Below are positions 1-10,071 of a stretch of DNA of 64,000 nucleotides, in pieces. The position numbers and the translations under genes were made by a program. The notes beneath the pieces were generated by a model. The model was given only the letters and a program-made list of their open reading frames with translations, made no database searches and was not told the origin of the DNA. The stretch comes from Spartobacteria bacterium LR76 (GTDB lineage: Bacteria > Verrucomicrobiota > Verrucomicrobiia > Chthoniobacterales > Terrimicrobiaceae). Within the stretch, counting starts at the first letter, position 1. Every line of letters begins with the position of its first letter. The stretch covers positions 992,001 through 1,056,000 of the forward strand of contig QAYZ01000016.1 of the NCBI GenBank assembly GCA_003054655.1, written 5' to 3'.

Positions 1-302
1 TTGTGCAGCGGGTCGGTGGTGGCGGCCCAGCCGTCGTAGCTGATCTCCAGCTTCTCCCAGAGTTCGATGAACTTTGCCGTCGTCTTGGTGACGAATTCCT
101 CGGGCGAGATGCCCTCCTTGGCCGCAGCCTGCTGGACCTTTTGCCCATGCTGGTCGACGCCGGTGAGGAGATAGGAACTGTCGCCCTTGAGGCGATGGTA
201 ACGCACGAGGACATCGGCGAGGATTTTCTCGTAGGCATGGCCGATGTGCGGAGCCGCGTTGGTGTAGTCGATCGCGGTGGTGATGTAAAACGTCTTGCTC
301 AA
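1..302 (-). CDS. metG: Methionyl-tRNA synthetase, N-terminal part (cut by window edge)
   Basis: The visible 100 residues are the start of a class I methionyl-tRNA synthetase, the cytoplasmic enzyme that charges tRNA-Met. The protein begins MSKTFYITTAIDYTNAAPHI, with the class I HIGH signature at residues 19-22 and the family's LTGVDQHGQKVQ stretch about 25 residues later. The start is TTG at 302: an in-frame TAA lies nine codons upstream (327-329) and no ATG or GTG lies between. No Shine-Dalgarno-like sequence precedes it. It lies 93 bases downstream of mqnA on the same strand, so co-transcription is possible. The rest of the gene is outside the window. Confidence 0.93.
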   Translation of the reverse strand, partial: MSKTFYITTAIDYTNAAPHIGHAYEKILADVLVRYHRLKGDSSYLLTGVDQHGQKVQQAAAKEGISPEEFVTKTTAKFIELWEKLEISYDGWAATTDPLH

Positions 303-395
303 GGTATGTGCGGCTGGCTGAAACTTTTATGCAGGGAGCGAAATGTATATCCGCTCGGCCCGGAGGCGTAAAGCCAAGAGCCGGAACCTGTCACC

Positions 396-1166
396 CTAAA
401 CGAAATCCAGTTCCGCCGTGCGCGCAAGCAGCCCGTGCCGCAGCGCCAGCTCGCGGAAAAGCAGGATCGCCTCCTTTTCCTTCGCGCCCAGGTCGTAGCG
501 GATATAGCGCGTCAGGTACTCGTAGGAGCCACTGGGATCACCCGTCTTGCTGGCGATCTCCCGCCGGGCTTCGAGTCCGTCCCCCTTGACCTCCCGCAAC
601 GCCCTGGCAACTCCCGCCGAGTCCTTCAGCCCCAAGCGCAACGCCCAGGCCGCGAAGACAAACGGCAGCCCCGTATGCGAGAGCCAGAGCTCGCCCAGAT
701 CGTGATACCGCCAGCCGCCGTCATGGCGCGCGCGAAACTCCAGCGCCGGATCGCCGATGATAAGGCGCGAGGCGTTTACCGGCGGATTCGACGAAGCCAC
801 CAGCTCCCAGTCGCCGGGGTAAAATTCCGAAAGCAGCACCTGCAAAAGGGCGACCGAACTCCGCGACGACGGATCGAGGTAAATCTCCCCCGGAACGCCA
901 AACTGCCCCCGGCTCGCCACGAAAACGCTGTGCACCGGCCCGAGGCAGGCAATCGCCACGTCATCGACCACCTTCTCCACCCCGAGGTGCAGGATCTCAA
1001 AAAGCGGGATCAGCGCGACGTCGATCTTCCCGGCTTCGAAGCTGTTCGTCAGCTTCGCGGGCACCTCAAGCAAGACCTTCGCCGGGTCCAGCCCCCAGAT
1101 GAGGGGCCGGGCATTGAGATAGGAAACACTGCCGACGCGCACGCCGGCCAGAGCGGCAGGATTCAT
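396..1166 (-). CDS. mqnA: Chorismate dehydratase MqnA (futalosine menaquinone pathway)
   Basis: MqnA removes water from chorismate to give 3-enolpyruvyl-benzoate, the first step of the futalosine route to menaquinone. The 256-residue length and the N-terminal signature VGSVSYLNARPLIWGL, followed by a GKIDVALIPLFEIL segment, match this periplasmic-binding-protein-like family. The ATG shares one base with the TGA of mqnE (TGATG), so the two are translationally coupled. The pairing with mqnE, the next enzyme, supports the call. The other pathway genes (mqnB, mqnC, mqnD) are not in the window. Confidence 0.93.
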   Translation of the reverse strand: MNPAALAGVRVGSVSYLNARPLIWGLDPAKVLLEVPAKLTNSFEAGKIDVALIPLFEILHLGVEKVVDDVAIACLGPVHSVFVASRGQFGVPGEIYLDPSSRSSVALLQVLLSEFYPGDWELVASSNPPVNASRLIIGDPALEFRARHDGGWRYHDLGELWLSHTGLPFVFAAWALRLGLKDSAGVARALREVKGDGLEARREIASKTGDPSGSYEYLTRYIRYDLGAKEKEAILLFRELALRHGLLARTAELDFV

Positions 1167-2299
1167 CAGGCTGCGACGAGTTCGCCCGGCCCGGTGTTCG
1201 GAATGCGCTCGTAGAAGCTGTTTCGCTGCATGGGCACGCGCCCGGCCTCGCGGATGGCCTTTTCCAGGGCGGCGACGGTCTGCTGTTGCGGAGTCTGCGC
1301 ACCTGCCATGTGGAAAATCTTTTCCTCGATGATCGTGCCGTGCAGATCGTCGACCCCGTAACCGAGGGAGAGCTGGGCCGTTGGCAACCCGAGGCTGATC
1401 CAGTACCCCGTGATGTGCGGGATGTTATCGAGGTAAATGCGGCTGATCGCGATGTTCTTCAGTTCCTCGTACGCCGTGGCGTGCGGGATGCCCTTCAGCG
1501 CGGGCCGCGCGCCGTCGGGCTCGAAGGCAAAGGGAATGAAGCCAGTGAACCCACCCGTGTCGTCCTGAATCTCGCGCAGGCGGCGCAGGTGGTCGATGCG
1601 ATGATGAGCATTCTCGATGTGCCCGTAGAGCATGGTGCAGGTGCTGTGCTCGCCGAGCTGATGCCAGGTGCGGTGCACTTCGGCCCATTCCTCGGCGGTC
1701 TCCTTGCCCTTGCAAATCTGGTCGCGGATGCCCTGGTCGAAAATCTCCGCTCCTCCGCCCGTGATAGCCCCCAGTCCGTTCTCGCGGAGCAGGATCAGGG
1801 TATCGCGCAACGGCATCTTGAAAACCCGGTCGGCCAGGTGGCGAATCTCGACAGCGGTAAAGGCCTTGATGATGAGCGCGGAATCCAGCTCGCGCAGTTC
1901 GCGGAGCAACGTGAGATACCAGTCGCCCGTCAGCGTGGGATGCAGGCCGCCCACCATGTGAATCTCGGTGATGCCGAGCTTCAGCGCATCGCGCACGGTG
2001 CCGACGATCTCGGGGATCGCCATCTCAAAGGCGTGCTCCTCGCGTTTCTTCGCCCCGAAGGCGCAGAACTGGCACGAGAGCAGGCAGACGTTGGAGTAGT
2101 TGATGTAGCGATTGTGAATATACGTCGCCACATTGCCGTTGATTCGCTCCCGGATGATATTGGCGATCGCGCCGATGCCGTTGAGATCGCGGGAGCCGTA
2201 CAGCGTCAGCCCGTCGGCGTCGCTAATCCTCTCGCCAGCAAGGACTTTATCACAGATCGGACGCAGTTCCGGGGCGAGCAGTTTCGGATTCAGTGCCAT
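1166..2299 (-). CDS. mqnE: Aminodeoxyfutalosine synthase MqnE (radical SAM)
   Basis: MqnE is a radical SAM enzyme that joins 3-enolpyruvyl-benzoate to S-adenosylmethionine to form aminodeoxyfutalosine. The [4Fe-4S]-binding CxxxCxxC motif is CLLSCQFC at residues 72-79. It is followed by EIHMVGGLHP and GGGAEIF, and the protein ends with the family's AGRVPMQRNSFY stretch. I chose the ATG at 2299 (377 residues); an upstream ATG at 2341 would add 14 residues without family character. It overlaps mqnA by one base. MqnC is related, but the GGLHP motif and C-terminal signature favour MqnE. Confidence 0.92.
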   Translation of the reverse strand: MALNPKLLAPELRPICDKVLAGERISDADGLTLYGSRDLNGIGAIANIIRERINGNVATYIHNRYINYSNVCLLSCQFCAFGAKKREEHAFEMAIPEIVGTVRDALKLGITEIHMVGGLHPTLTGDWYLTLLRELRELDSALIIKAFTAVEIRHLADRVFKMPLRDTLILLRENGLGAITGGGAEIFDQGIRDQICKGKETAEEWAEVHRTWHQLGEHSTCTMLYGHIENAHHRIDHLRRLREIQDDTGGFTGFIPFAFEPDGARPALKGIPHATAYEELKNIAISRIYLDNIPHITGYWISLGLPTAQLSLGYGVDDLHGTIIEEKIFHMAGAQTPQQQTVAALEKAIREAGRVPMQRNSFYERIPNTGPGELVAA

Positions 2300-2401
2300 G
2301 GGTATTCCATCAATCTCACCTGCTACGTTCGTGCATGGCAAGACGGATTCAAGTCCCCGCCCGAAAATGAAATTTCAGGCGGGAGACTCTTGCAAAGATG
2401 T

Positions 2402-4714
2402 CTAGTGCTTCTTGTTCATGGCCGCGGTGAACCAGTCGACCTGGCCAAAACCGCCGCCGCCTCCCCCGCCCCGGTTGCCGGAGCGATGGCGATCCACGTC
2501 GCGGGAGTTACCTTCCTGGCGCTTCTCACCCGGCTTGCGGGCGGGAGCGGCCTCGGGCTTGCTCTTCATGGAGAGACCGACGCGCTTGCGGGCGAGATCG
2601 ACCTCCATGACGGTGACATGGACCTTCTGGCCCACCTTCACCACGTCCGCCGGATTCTTCACGAACTGGTCGGAAAGCTGGCTGATGTGCACGAGACCGT
2701 CCTGGTGCACGCCGATGTCGACGAAAGCGCCAAAGGCCGTGACGTTGGTCACGATGCCCGGGAGCTTCATGCCCGGCTGGAGCTGCTCCAGCTTCTCGAC
2801 GCCGTCGGCAAAGCTGAACGCCTCAAACTGCTGGCGCGGATCGCGGCCCGGCTTGGCCAGCTCCTGCATGATGTCGTTGAGGGTCGGCAGACCGACATCG
2901 TCCGTGACGTACTTCTTCAGGTCGATCTTGTTGCGCTTCACGCCGTCCTTGAGCAGCTCGGAAACCGTCGCGCCGATGTCGCGGGCGATGCTGTTGACGA
3001 GGTCGTAACGCTCCGGGTGCACGGCGCTCGCGTCGAGCGGGTCCTCGCCGTCGCGAATGCGCAGGAAGCCCGCCGCCTGCTCGAATGCCTTGGGTCCGAG
3101 ATTGGCGACCTTGAGGAGTTCCTTGCGGCTCTTGAACGGCCCGTTGGCATCGCGATGCTCGACGATGCTGGCGGCGGTGCGGGAGTTGAGTCCCGACACG
3201 TAGCTCAGCAGGTGCTTGCTCGCGGTGTTGAGTTCCACGCCCACGTTGTTCACGCAGGAGATGACGATGTCGTCGAGGGAACGCTTGAGCGCGTTCTGGT
3301 CGACGTCGTGCTGGTATTGACCGACGCCGATCGACTTCGGGTCGATCTTCACCAGCTCCGCCAGCGGGTCCATGAGACGGCGACCGATGGAGACCGCGCC
3401 TCGCACGGTGATGTCGTGATTCGGGAATTCCTCACGGGCAACCTCCGAGGCCGAGTAAATCGACGCGCCGGACTCGTTGACCACGACGACCGGGATGGAG
3501 GTCGGCAGCTTGATCTTGCGGATAAAAGCCTCCGTCTCGCGGGACGCCGTGCCGTTGCCGATGGCGATGGCCTCGATGTGATGCTTCTTCACGAGAGAGT
3601 GCAACACCTCGGCGGCCTCGACCTGCTCGCGGGTGCTCTTCTCGGGGTAGATGACTTCGTTTTCGAGCAGCTTGCCCTGGCGATCGAGCACGACCACCTT
3701 GCAGCCCGTGCGGAAGCCCGGGTCGATGGCGAGCATCGTCTTCTGCCCCAGCGGCGAAGCGAGCAGCAGCTCGCGCAGGTTCTCGGCGAAAACGCGGATG
3801 GCCTCCTCGTCGGCCTTCTTCTTGAAGAAAATTCGAGCCTCGGCCTCCATGGCGAACCCAAGGAGACGCTTGTAGCAATCCTGCGCGGCGAGGCGCACCT
3901 GCTCGGCGGCGGGCGATTTGCCACGCACGAAGAGGTTTTCCACGATGGTGAGCGCGTCCTCCTCCGGCGGAGTGAGGCGGGAATACAGGAAGCCCTCGGA
4001 CTCGCCACGGCGAATGGCGAGGATGCGGTGCGACGGCGCGGTGGCGGCGGGTTCGCTCCAGTCAAAGTAGTCCTTGAACTTCGCGCCCTCCTCTTCCTTG
4101 CCCAGGGCGACCTTGGATTTCAACACGCCCTTGGTGAGGTAAAGGTCGCGCAGCTTGGCGCGCACCTCGGCGTCGTCGTTAATACGCTCGGCGATGATGT
4201 CGCGGGCTCCGGCCAGCGCGGCCTCGGCGTCCGGCACTTCCTTGGCGGCGTCGACGAACGGCGCGGCTTCCGCCACCGGGTCGGTCGAGGCGTCCTGCGC
4301 CCAGAGAATGTCGGCGAGCGGCTCCAGCCCACGCTCCTTGGCGACAGTAGCCTTGGTGCGCTTCTTCGGGCGGAAGGGCAGGTAGATATCCTCCAGCGTC
4401 GCGAGGGTCTCGGCGCCATCGATCTTGGCCTTGAGCTCCTCGGTCAAAAGCTTGCGCTCCTCCAGCGAGGAGACGATGGACTCGCGGCGCTTGTCCAGCT
4501 CGACGAGCTGCTCCAGGCGGTCGCGAATCGAGGTGATCTGCACTTCGTCCAGCTCGCCCGTGCGCTCTTTGCGGTAACGCGCGATAAAGGGCACCGTGGC
4601 TCCCTCCTCCAGGAGCATCGCTGTCGCGGCGACCTGACGGGGCTGCAGCTTCAGTTCCTGGGTAACTTTTAGTACGTATTTTTCGATCATTGCGGGAGAA
4701 AAAGGGTGCGTCAT
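2402..4714 (-). CDS. tex: Tex-family S1 RNA-binding transcription accessory protein
   Basis: Tex is a conserved cytoplasmic nucleic-acid-binding protein implicated in transcription. From the ATG at 4714 the protein has 770 residues, the usual family length. In order it shows the N-terminal helical region (FIARYRKERTGELDEVQ), a YqgF/RNase H-like core (LAIDPGFRTGCKVVVLD), helix-hairpin-helix repeats (YVSGLNSRTAASIVEHR) and a C-terminal S1 domain (GIVTNVTAFGAFVDIGVHQD). It ends in an RG-rich tail with a run of glycines. The open frame extends upstream to 5032, but those residues look non-coding. ATG at 4690 is an alternative start. It is the first gene of a same-strand series with mqnE. Confidence 0.93.
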   Translation of the reverse strand: MTHPFSPAMIEKYVLKVTQELKLQPRQVAATAMLLEEGATVPFIARYRKERTGELDEVQITSIRDRLEQLVELDKRRESIVSSLEERKLLTEELKAKIDGAETLATLEDIYLPFRPKKRTKATVAKERGLEPLADILWAQDASTDPVAEAAPFVDAAKEVPDAEAALAGARDIIAERINDDAEVRAKLRDLYLTKGVLKSKVALGKEEEGAKFKDYFDWSEPAATAPSHRILAIRRGESEGFLYSRLTPPEEDALTIVENLFVRGKSPAAEQVRLAAQDCYKRLLGFAMEAEARIFFKKKADEEAIRVFAENLRELLLASPLGQKTMLAIDPGFRTGCKVVVLDRQGKLLENEVIYPEKSTREQVEAAEVLHSLVKKHHIEAIAIGNGTASRETEAFIRKIKLPTSIPVVVVNESGASIYSASEVAREEFPNHDITVRGAVSIGRRLMDPLAELVKIDPKSIGVGQYQHDVDQNALKRSLDDIVISCVNNVGVELNTASKHLLSYVSGLNSRTAASIVEHRDANGPFKSRKELLKVANLGPKAFEQAAGFLRIRDGEDPLDASAVHPERYDLVNSIARDIGATVSELLKDGVKRNKIDLKKYVTDDVGLPTLNDIMQELAKPGRDPRQQFEAFSFADGVEKLEQLQPGMKLPGIVTNVTAFGAFVDIGVHQDGLVHISQLSDQFVKNPADVVKVGQKVHVTVMEVDLARKRVGLSMKSKPEAAPARKPGEKRQEGNSRDVDRHRSGNRGGGGGGGFGQVDWFTAAMNKKH

Positions 4715-5135
4715 GTTGCGCCAATTCCACGCGGAGTCAATGAGGAGAAAATTCCATTTCTCGCTTGCCCAACCCCCGTCGGCTTCCATGGTAGGATTCA
4801 TCAACTCTGGCGAGGTTTCCCCGAACTGGAGTCCGTTTGAAAACTCTCGGATTACGTAGAATCCCGGTGCTACGAGTCCGCATTCCTTCCGATTTTTTCC
4901 GCATTTCGGAACTCTCCATGGAGAAAACGAGCTTGAGAACTGATTGCAATTATAAGTTTTTCTTATTTTCTTGTTCACCCTCCTCCCCGGAGGCATCCTC
5001 AGGCCAGTTGGCCGATTGATGAAAATCTTCAATCCCAGACGCGAGATGGGTCATGATCCGGACAGTCTTTTCCGGAAGGGGCAGTGCGTTTGCCGCGCAA
5101 GGAGCCAATCCCTGCATTCCCCGCGATAGCCTATC
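4715..5135. other. Divergent intergenic region between tex and the phosphoketolase gene
   Basis: About 420 bases separate the two outward-facing genes. The stretch is AT-richer around 4935-4975 and should hold promoters for both. I see no convincing coding sequence, tRNA or terminator. Open frames reaching into it from the tex side carry no recognisable protein character. A short palindrome, GGCCAGTTGGCC-like, occurs near 5002-5013, but I assign it no function. Confidence 0.4.
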
Positions 5136-7511
5136 ATGAAACCGTCGATTCCCCAGGTCTCCGCTCCTTCCGATGAACTGATCGAAAAGATGAACGCCTG
5201 GTGGAGGGCGGCCAACTATCTCAACATCGGGCAGATTTACCTCAAGGCGAACCCGCTCGTGAAAGAGCCGCTCACGGTCGATCATATCAAGCCCCGCCTG
5301 CTCGGCCACTGGGGCACCTCGCCGGGGCTGAATCTCGTCTACGTCCACCTCAACCGGCTGATCAAACAATACGGTCTCGATGTTGTTTACATGGCGGGAC
5401 CCGGCCACGGTGGCCCGGCTCTGGTGGCCAATGTCTACCTGGAGGGCAGCTATACGGAGTTCTTCCCCGAGATCACCCGCGACGAAGCGGGATTGCTGAA
5501 ACTCTTCCGACAGTTTTCCACGCCGGGAGGAATCCCGAGTCATGTCAGCGCAACAACGCCGGGGTCCATTCACGAAGGCGGCGAGCTGGGTTATGTCCTC
5601 GTCCATGCCTTTGGCGCGGTGATGGATAATCCCGAGCTGATCGTTGCGGCGGTGGTCGGCGACGGTGAGGCGGAGACCGGCCCGCTGGAGGGAAGCTGGA
5701 AAGGCATCCGCTTTATCAATCCCGAGCGCGACGGCGCAGTGCTCCCCATCCTGCACCTCAACGGCTACAAGATCTCCGGCCCCACCGTCTGGGGACGCGA
5801 GAGCGACGAGAATATCGCCCGCTTCCTGGAGGGGCATGGCTACGAGCCGCATTTCGTGGAGGGCGATGATCCGGCAGCGGTTCACCGGGACTTCGCCGTG
5901 TGCCTGGAGACCGCCATCCTCAAGATCCAGGCCATCCAGAAGGAAGCCCGCGAAAACGGCTTTACCACCCGCCCGGTCTGGCCGGCCATCGTCCTGCGCA
6001 CGCCCAAGGGATGGACCGGGCCGAAGGTCGTCGACGGCCTGCCGGTAGAAGGCACCTTCCGCGCTCATCAGGTGCCGCTTTCCACCGTGCGGGAAAATCC
6101 CGCCCATCTGAAGATGCTCGAGGAGTGGCTGCATAGCTACCGGCCCGAGGAGCTTTTTGACGAAAACGGAACCTTCCGCGCCGAGCTGTTTGCTCTCGCC
6201 CCGGCGGGCGATCACCGCATGGGCGCAAATCCACATGCCAATGGCGGCAAGCTCACCATCCCGCTCGACCTGCCGGATTTCTCCGATTACGCCGTGCCAG
6301 TCCCCTCGCCCGCAAAGGAACGCATCGAGTCGACGCGCGAACTCGGGAAATTCCTCCGCGATCTCTACAAGCGGAACCCGCATAACTTCCGCCTCTTCTG
6401 CCCGGACGAGACGAACTCAAACCGCCTCGGCGCGGTCTTTGAAGTCACCGATCGCTGCTTCGTCAGTCCGCTCATCAGCATCGACGACCATGTCTCGCAC
6501 ACAGGCCGTGTGATGGAAGTGCTCAGCGAGCACAACTGCCATGGCTGGCTGGAAGGCTACAACCTGACGGGACGCCACGGACTCTTTGCCACCTACGAGG
6601 CCTTTGCCATGGTGGCGGATTCCATGTCGATGCAGCACGCGAAGTGGCTGGAACACTGCCGCCACATCCCATGGCGCAAGCCGGTGCCGTCGCTGAATTA
6701 CCTGCTCACCTCGACCTGCTGGCGCAATGACCACAATGGCTTCAGCCATCAGGGCCCCGGCTTCATCGACAACCTCATCAACAAGCGCCCCGAGGTGGCG
6801 CGAGTCTATCTCCCGCCGGATGCCAACTGCCTGCTTAGCGTGGCGGATCACTGCTTCCGCAGCACGAACTACCTCAACGCCATCGTCATCGACAAGCAGC
6901 CGCAGTTGCAATACCTGACGATGGAACAGGCGCGCGCCCATTGCGCACGCGGTGCGGATATCTGGACGTGGTGCAGCAATTGCCCGCCGGATGAGGAGCC
7001 CGACATCGTGCTCGCCTGCGCGGGCGACATCGCGACGCAGGAAACCGTCGCCGCCGCGTGGCTGCTGCGCCAGCATCTGCCGAGCGTGCGCGTGCGCGTC
7101 GTCAACATCGTCGACCTCATGGCGCTCCCGCCCCGCGACAAGCATCCGCATGGGATGGATCACACGGATTTCGTCCGCCTCTTCACGGAGAAAGGGCACG
7201 TCATCTTTGCCTTCCACGGCTTCCCCGGCGTGGTGCACCAGCTCATTCATGGCCGCCCGGATCAGGACCGCTTCCACGTGCGCGGTTACATCGAGGAGGG
7301 TACGACGACCACGCCCTTTGACATGGTGGTGCTCAATAAAATGAGCCGCATCCATCTTTGCCAGGACGTGATTCGCCACGTGCCACGGCTCGCGGGCGAG
7401 GAAACGCGCCTGCTCCAGGCCACCGAGGATTTGCTCCAGAAACACCGCCGCTATGTCCGCGAGCATTTCGAGGACCTCCCAGAGATCGCGGACTGGGTCT
7501 GGACCGACTGA
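5136..7511 (+). CDS. xfp: Xylulose-5-phosphate/fructose-6-phosphate phosphoketolase
   Basis: This thiamine-diphosphate enzyme splits xylulose 5-phosphate or fructose 6-phosphate with phosphate into acetyl phosphate and an aldose phosphate, in the cytoplasm. The 791-residue length is typical. Family signatures include [19 protein letters not shown] near residue 65, [20 protein letters not shown] near residue 89, and the ThDP/Mg motif [14 protein letters not shown] near residue 177. The C-terminal part ([19 protein letters not shown]) is also standard. No acetate kinase gene is nearby. The next gene, a proton ATPase, starts six bases after the stop, so the two form an operon. Confidence 0.96.
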   Translation: MKPSIPQVSAPSDELIEKMNAWWRAANYLNIGQIYLKANPLVKEPLTVDHIKPRLLGHWGTSPGLNLVYVHLNRLIKQYGLDVVYMAGPGHGGPALVANVYLEGSYTEFFPEITRDEAGLLKLFRQFSTPGGIPSHVSATTPGSIHEGGELGYVLVHAFGAVMDNPELIVAAVVGDGEAETGPLEGSWKGIRFINPERDGAVLPILHLNGYKISGPTVWGRESDENIARFLEGHGYEPHFVEGDDPAAVHRDFAVCLETAILKIQAIQKEARENGFTTRPVWPAIVLRTPKGWTGPKVVDGLPVEGTFRAHQVPLSTVRENPAHLKMLEEWLHSYRPEELFDENGTFRAELFALAPAGDHRMGANPHANGGKLTIPLDLPDFSDYAVPVPSPAKERIESTRELGKFLRDLYKRNPHNFRLFCPDETNSNRLGAVFEVTDRCFVSPLISIDDHVSHTGRVMEVLSEHNCHGWLEGYNLTGRHGLFATYEAFAMVADSMSMQHAKWLEHCRHIPWRKPVPSLNYLLTSTCWRNDHNGFSHQGPGFIDNLINKRPEVARVYLPPDANCLLSVADHCFRSTNYLNAIVIDKQPQLQYLTMEQARAHCARGADIWTWCSNCPPDEEPDIVLACAGDIATQETVAAAWLLRQHLPSVRVRVVNIVDLMALPPRDKHPHGMDHTDFVRLFTEKGHVIFAFHGFPGVVHQLIHGRPDQDRFHVRGYIEEGTTTTPFDMVVLNKMSRIHLCQDVIRHVPRLAGEETRLLQATEDLLQKHRRYVREHFEDLPEIADWVWTD

Positions 7512-7517
7512 TAATTT

Positions 7518-10061
7518 ATGCCAGCGTCAAACGACACCCCCATCGTGAAAACTCCCCAGCAGGTCCTGGCCGAGCAATCGGTCGACCCGGCCAGGGGACT
7601 AACCCCGGAGGACGCCTCCGCCCGGCTTCAGAAATATGGCCCGAACGCCATCGAGGAAAAGAGCCAGAGCGCGCTGAAGCGCTTCCTCGGTTACTTCTGG
7701 GGGCCGCTGCCGTGGATGGTGGAGGCGCCTGCCGTGATGGCCGCACTCATCGGCGACTGGGTGGATTTCTCGATCATCGTCTTCATGCTCGTCTTCAACG
7801 GCGTGCTGGGATTCTGGGAGGAAAGCACCGCGTCCAACGCGCTCTCGGCCCTGAAGAATTCCCTCGCCCTCACCGCCAAGGCACTGCGCAAGGCCGCCTG
7901 GGGCGACGTGCCTGCACGCGACCTCGTGCCCGGCGACATTGTGCGCGTGCGGCTGGGCGATGTGATTCCCGCCGATGGTGTTTTGCTGGAGGGCGATTAC
8001 CTCGATATCGACCAGTCCGCGCTCACCGGGGAATCGCTCTCGGTTTCCAAAAAAGGCGGCGATGTCGTGTACTCCGGCTCCATTGTGAAAAAGGGCGAGA
8101 TGACGCTCGTCGTCACCGCCACCGGCACGAACACGTTCTTTGGCCGCACGGCGAAGCTGGTCGCCTCCGCCGGGACGAAATCCCACCTCCAGGAAGCCGT
8201 CGTCGGCATCGGGAATTTCCTCATCATCCTCACCCTCGCCCTCGCAGCGGTGCTGATCGTGGATCAGCTCGCGGGGATGCGCGGGCATTTCTCGAAGAAC
8301 GGCCTCTTCGGCCTCGCGGAATACGTCCTCGTCCTGCTCGTGGCAGCGGTGCCGTTCACCACGCCCGCCGTACTTTCCGTCACGATGGCCCTCGGCGCGA
8401 AGATGCTCGCCATCAAAAAGGCCATCGTCTCCCGGCTGGAATCCATCGAGGAACTCGCGGGCATCGACATCCTTTGCTCCGACAAAACCGGCACGCTCAC
8501 GCAGAACAAGCTCACGCTCGGCGATGTCCTCCCGTGGAATGGCGCAACCGCGCAGGACGTGATCCTCGCCGGGGTGCTCGCCTCCAAGCTGGAAGACAAA
8601 GACCCCATCGACCTCGCCATCGCCGCCGGGCTGAAGGATCAGTCAACCGCCAGCGCATGGACGCTGAAAACCTTCGTTCCCTTTGACCCGGTGAGCAAGC
8701 GCACGGAGGCCACGCTCACGGACGCCGCAGGCAGGACCATCCAGACCACGAAGGGCATGCCAGCAGTCATCCTCGGCCTTTGCGACCTGAGCGACGCCGA
8801 CCGGAAAAAGGCGGAGGATTCCGTCACCGCGCTGGCCACCCGGGGCATGCGCGCCCTCGCCTCCGCTCGCAAGGAGGCGGGCGGTCCGTGGACCTTCCTC
8901 GGCATCCTGCCCCTCATGGACCCACCGCGCACGGATTCCAAACAGACCATCGCGGAAGCCCGCGAACTCGGCGTGCAGGTCAAGATGGTCACCGGCGACG
9001 ATGTCGCCATCGCCCGCACGATCTCGGGCGAACTCGGCATGGGCGAGAACATCCAGCTCGCCTCCGACCTTTTCCCGGAAGGCACCTCGGTCGACAAACT
9101 GCCCGCCAATGCCGCCGCCCACATCGCGGCGGTCGACGGGTTTGCCCGCGTCTTCCCCGAGCACAAATATGGCGTGGTGAAAGCCCTTCAGGATGCCGGG
9201 CATATCGTCGGCATGACCGGCGATGGCGTAAACGACGCCCCCGCGCTGAAGCAGGCCGACGTGGGAATCGCCGTCTCGGGCGCAACCGACGCCGCCCGCG
9301 CTGCGGCCGCTCTCGTGCTGACTGCTCCGGGCTTGTCCGTCATCATCGACGGCATCAAGGAAGCCCGCCGCATCTTTGAGCGGATGATGAGCTACATGCT
9401 CTACCGCATCGCCATGACGGTCGCGATCATGTTCTTCGTCGTCACGGCGGTGGCTTGCTATGACTTCTTTCCGCTCACGGCCGTGATGATCATCGCCCTC
9501 GCCCTGCTGGACGATCTGCCGATCATGACGATCGCGTATGACAATGCCTCCGCCGCGCCGCAGCCGGTGAAATGGCACATGCCGCGCATCTTCATGATCT
9601 CCTCGATCCTCGGCATCTTCGCCGTGGTGGAGAGCTTTCTCCTGCTCTTCCTCAGCCAGGACATCTACCACCTCGACAAGCCGCACATCCAGACGATGAT
9701 GTTCCTGCAACTCGTCGCCGGAGGTCACCTGATGCTCTTTGTCACGAGGGCCACAGGGCCATTCTGGAAACCGCCCTTCCCCGACATGCGGCTCTTCGTC
9801 GCCATCGTGGGCACCCAGGTCGTCGCAGTGCTTCTCTGCGGCTTCGGCGCGGGAACCGTCGTGCCCGCCCTGCCGTGGAACATCATCGGCTGGGTCTGGG
9901 TTTACAACATCGCGTGGATGTTCCTCCTCGATTTCGTGAAGCTCATGATCTACCGAGTGCTCGACGACTGGAGGCTCCACGAGGGACGGTCGTTCTTCAC
10001 CACCATCCGCACCCACCTCAGCCCCTTCGGTTCGCTCTATGCGAAGAAGGGGCCGCGGTAA
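7518..10061 (+). CDS. P-type proton-exporting ATPase (plasma-membrane H+-ATPase type)
   Basis: A P3A-type P-ATPase that should pump protons out across the inner membrane at the cost of ATP. The 847-residue protein shows the actuator motif LTGES, the phosphorylation motif DKTGTLTQNK near residue 322, the nucleotide-domain motif MVTGDD and the hinge GMTGDGVNDAPALK. There are two N-terminal membrane hairpins and about six C-terminal membrane segments from residue 630 on. The cation-transporter N-terminal domain is present (SARLQKYGPNAIEEK). It is co-transcribed with the phosphoketolase gene. Substrate assignment rests on similarity to PMA1-like pumps and is less certain than the family. Confidence 0.9.
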   Translation: MPASNDTPIVKTPQQVLAEQSVDPARGLTPEDASARLQKYGPNAIEEKSQSALKRFLGYFWGPLPWMVEAPAVMAALIGDWVDFSIIVFMLVFNGVLGFWEESTASNALSALKNSLALTAKALRKAAWGDVPARDLVPGDIVRVRLGDVIPADGVLLEGDYLDIDQSALTGESLSVSKKGGDVVYSGSIVKKGEMTLVVTATGTNTFFGRTAKLVASAGTKSHLQEAVVGIGNFLIILTLALAAVLIVDQLAGMRGHFSKNGLFGLAEYVLVLLVAAVPFTTPAVLSVTMALGAKMLAIKKAIVSRLESIEELAGIDILCSDKTGTLTQNKLTLGDVLPWNGATAQDVILAGVLASKLEDKDPIDLAIAAGLKDQSTASAWTLKTFVPFDPVSKRTEATLTDAAGRTIQTTKGMPAVILGLCDLSDADRKKAEDSVTALATRGMRALASARKEAGGPWTFLGILPLMDPPRTDSKQTIAEARELGVQVKMVTGDDVAIARTISGELGMGENIQLASDLFPEGTSVDKLPANAAAHIAAVDGFARVFPEHKYGVVKALQDAGHIVGMTGDGVNDAPALKQADVGIAVSGATDAARAAAALVLTAPGLSVIIDGIKEARRIFERMMSYMLYRIAMTVAIMFFVVTAVACYDFFPLTAVMIIALALLDDLPIMTIAYDNASAAPQPVKWHMPRIFMISSILGIFAVVESFLLLFLSQDIYHLDKPHIQTMMFLQLVAGGHLMLFVTRATGPFWKPPFPDMRLFVAIVGTQVVAVLLCGFGAGTVVPALPWNIIGWVWVYNIAWMFLLDFVKLMIYRVLDDWRLHEGRSFFTTIRTHLSPFGSLYAKKGPR

Positions 10062-10071
10062 GTACTCTTAA

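Noticed and set aside
1286-4672. Very long plus-strand open frame (1128 codons) opposite mqnE and tex
   Set aside because: It is antisense to two clearly recognised genes. The frame stays open because of high GC at third positions, and the protein shows no family character.
6417-7466. Minus-strand frame of 349 codons opposite the phosphoketolase gene
   Set aside because: Shadow of a confident gene with standard motifs; its composition looks like a reverse-strand artefact.
7358-8686. Plus-strand frame of 442 codons across the phosphoketolase/ATPase border
   Set aside because: It overlaps two well-supported genes in another frame and is rich in Arg, Pro and His, as expected of out-of-frame reading in GC-rich DNA.
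8643-10016. Minus-strand frame of 457 codons opposite the proton ATPase
   Set aside because: Antisense to intact P-type ATPase motifs; the protein is a His/Asp-rich artefact.
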